A DNA stretch of 64,000 nucleotides, taken from assembly GCF_963678635.1 (NCBI RefSeq), contig NC_087063.1, positions 43,602,759-43,666,758 on the forward strand. Reading direction: 5' to 3'. A program made the position numbers and the translations under genes. The DNA is from Symsagittifera roscoffensis (lineage: Eukaryota > Xenacoelomorpha > Acoela > Convolutidae). The notes below the pieces were generated by a model. It was not told the origin of the DNA and made no database searches. It saw nothing but the letters and a program-made list of their open reading frames with translations. This document shows, in pieces, positions 63,449 through 64,000 of the stretch (position 1 is its first letter; each line of letters starts with the position of its first letter).

Positions 63449-64000
63449 TTCAAAAAACCATCAAAAATTGCTACCCAACAGTCACAAAGTCAGTCTTCAC
63501 CGACATCATCCCAAGATAACCCAACACCATCTTCAATTACTCAAAATCCTCAAACATCTACACGAATTTCTTTCCAAGACAATCCATACACTTTTGAAGA
63601 ACGACACGCTCGTTTATCAGAACCACTAGAACCAGTTCAACGACAAGCACCTCTAAGCGAACCAACATATAACCTATACCCAACACTACCACAAAAACTA
63701 AGTAGAATAAGAAATCCTAGTCAAAACCAAAATACAGTCGAAATAAATAGACAAATTATACATCCTCGACGAAACAGAAATTTTCAAACCCCCCGAGTTC
63801 ATTTTGATATACCTCAATCCCCATCACAAAACACTCCAGAAAACCCCATTGGTATATTCCCAGAAACCCCTACGCTTCTTTCACAACGTAGCACCTCAAG
63901 CCTACCATCAGATTACTTAGGTTCAACACCAACATCTGAGCAAATACGTGAAAATCCTTTCAACCCCACAAACCAAACATCACGATTCCCATATTGGACT
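63449..64000 (+). CDS. Pro/Ser/Gln-rich ORF without Met, open at window end
   Basis: Open from 63449 (after TAA 63446-63448) to the last base, 184 codons with no ATG. The composition is Pro/Ser/Thr/Gln/Asn-rich with scattered basic clusters (IIHPRRNRNFQTPRVHFDI) and motifs such as ISFQDNPYTFEERHARLSEP. Being continuously open for 552 nt and not hydrophobic, unlike the ORFs before it, it is probably coding. The missing start suggests a spliced mRNA (an AG at 63480-63481 could be an acceptor), a non-AUG start, or a frameshift from upstream. Confidence 0.55.

Larger units (their letters stand above)
52087..64000 (+). mobile_element. Large Ty3/gypsy-type LTR retrotransposon with extra ORFs, truncated by window end
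   Basis: At least 11.9 kb. Order: candidate 5' LTR, primer binding site, leader, small basic ORF, 2552-residue Gag-Pol, frame-shifted integrase C-terminus, non-coding spacer, two hydrophobic mini-ORFs, and a Pro/Ser/Gln-rich ORF still open at 64000. The order RT-RNase H-integrase makes it Ty3/gypsy-type. The whole stretch is strongly G-poor on this strand, unlike the DNA before 52.1 kb, which helps delimit it. The right LTR and target duplication are outside the window, so the exact left boundary is tentative. The intact giant ORF suggests a younger insertion than the element at 7.1-13.7 kb. Confidence 0.88.

Overview
This window is AT-rich, gene-poor eukaryotic DNA, most likely from an invertebrate animal. 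The evidence is metazoan-type Ty3/gypsy retrotransposons, hAT-type and Helentron-like non-autonomous elements, GT-AG exon-like fragments and an assembly gap of exactly 200 N. No species is assigned. I recognise no complete host gene, rRNA or CRISPR array, and only a degenerate tRNA-like fragment. The window is essentially a layered collection of repeats in which two LTR retrotransposons dominate.

Layout. 1-7.1 kb: dispersed direct repeats (a 320-bp repeat in two copies and a ~560-670-bp repeat in two copies) in otherwise unassigned DNA. 7134-13732: a full-length but decayed Ty3/gypsy element on the minus strand. It has 221/216-bp LTRs, a polypurine tract, a tRNA-Ser-type primer binding site and perfect 5-bp target duplications (gtaac). 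Its gag, protease, RT, RNase H and integrase are broken by stops and frameshifts. 14-27.7 kb: copies of a Helentron-like family, a 616-bp tandem duplication, a hAT MITE with a perfect 8-bp target duplication (17442-17849), and a mosaic of segmental duplications (20.1-22.8, 22.9-24.8 and 26.9-27.7 kb) that carries exon-like pieces. 27.7-38.4 kb: low-information DNA with a few coding-like remnants, a 17-bp-arm GC-rich hairpin at 33.5 kb and the gap at 34138-34337. 38.5-40 kb: a degenerate ~165-bp satellite. 40.3-41.9 kb: a Foldback-like element. 42.1-42.4 and 44.7-45.4 kb: long palindromic elements. 47-50.2 kb: three more members of the hAT MITE family.

52.1-64 kb (truncated by the window end): a large plus-strand Ty3/gypsy-type element and the most interesting locus here. 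In order it carries a candidate 5' LTR, a primer binding site, a ~1.2-kb leader with hairpin repeats and a C12 tract, and a small basic ORF that overlaps the next ORF by 26 nt. Then follows an uninterrupted 2552-residue Gag-Pol with all catalytic motifs, and the integrase C-terminal GPY/F-type module in a different frame. Downstream are two tiny hydrophobic ORFs joined by an ATGA stop/start overlap, and a Pro/Ser/Gln-rich ORF without any Met that is still open at base 64000. The coding strand is strikingly G-poor throughout. The extra ORFs flanking gag-pol are not part of the standard Ty3/gypsy plan and are the best candidate for something undescribed.
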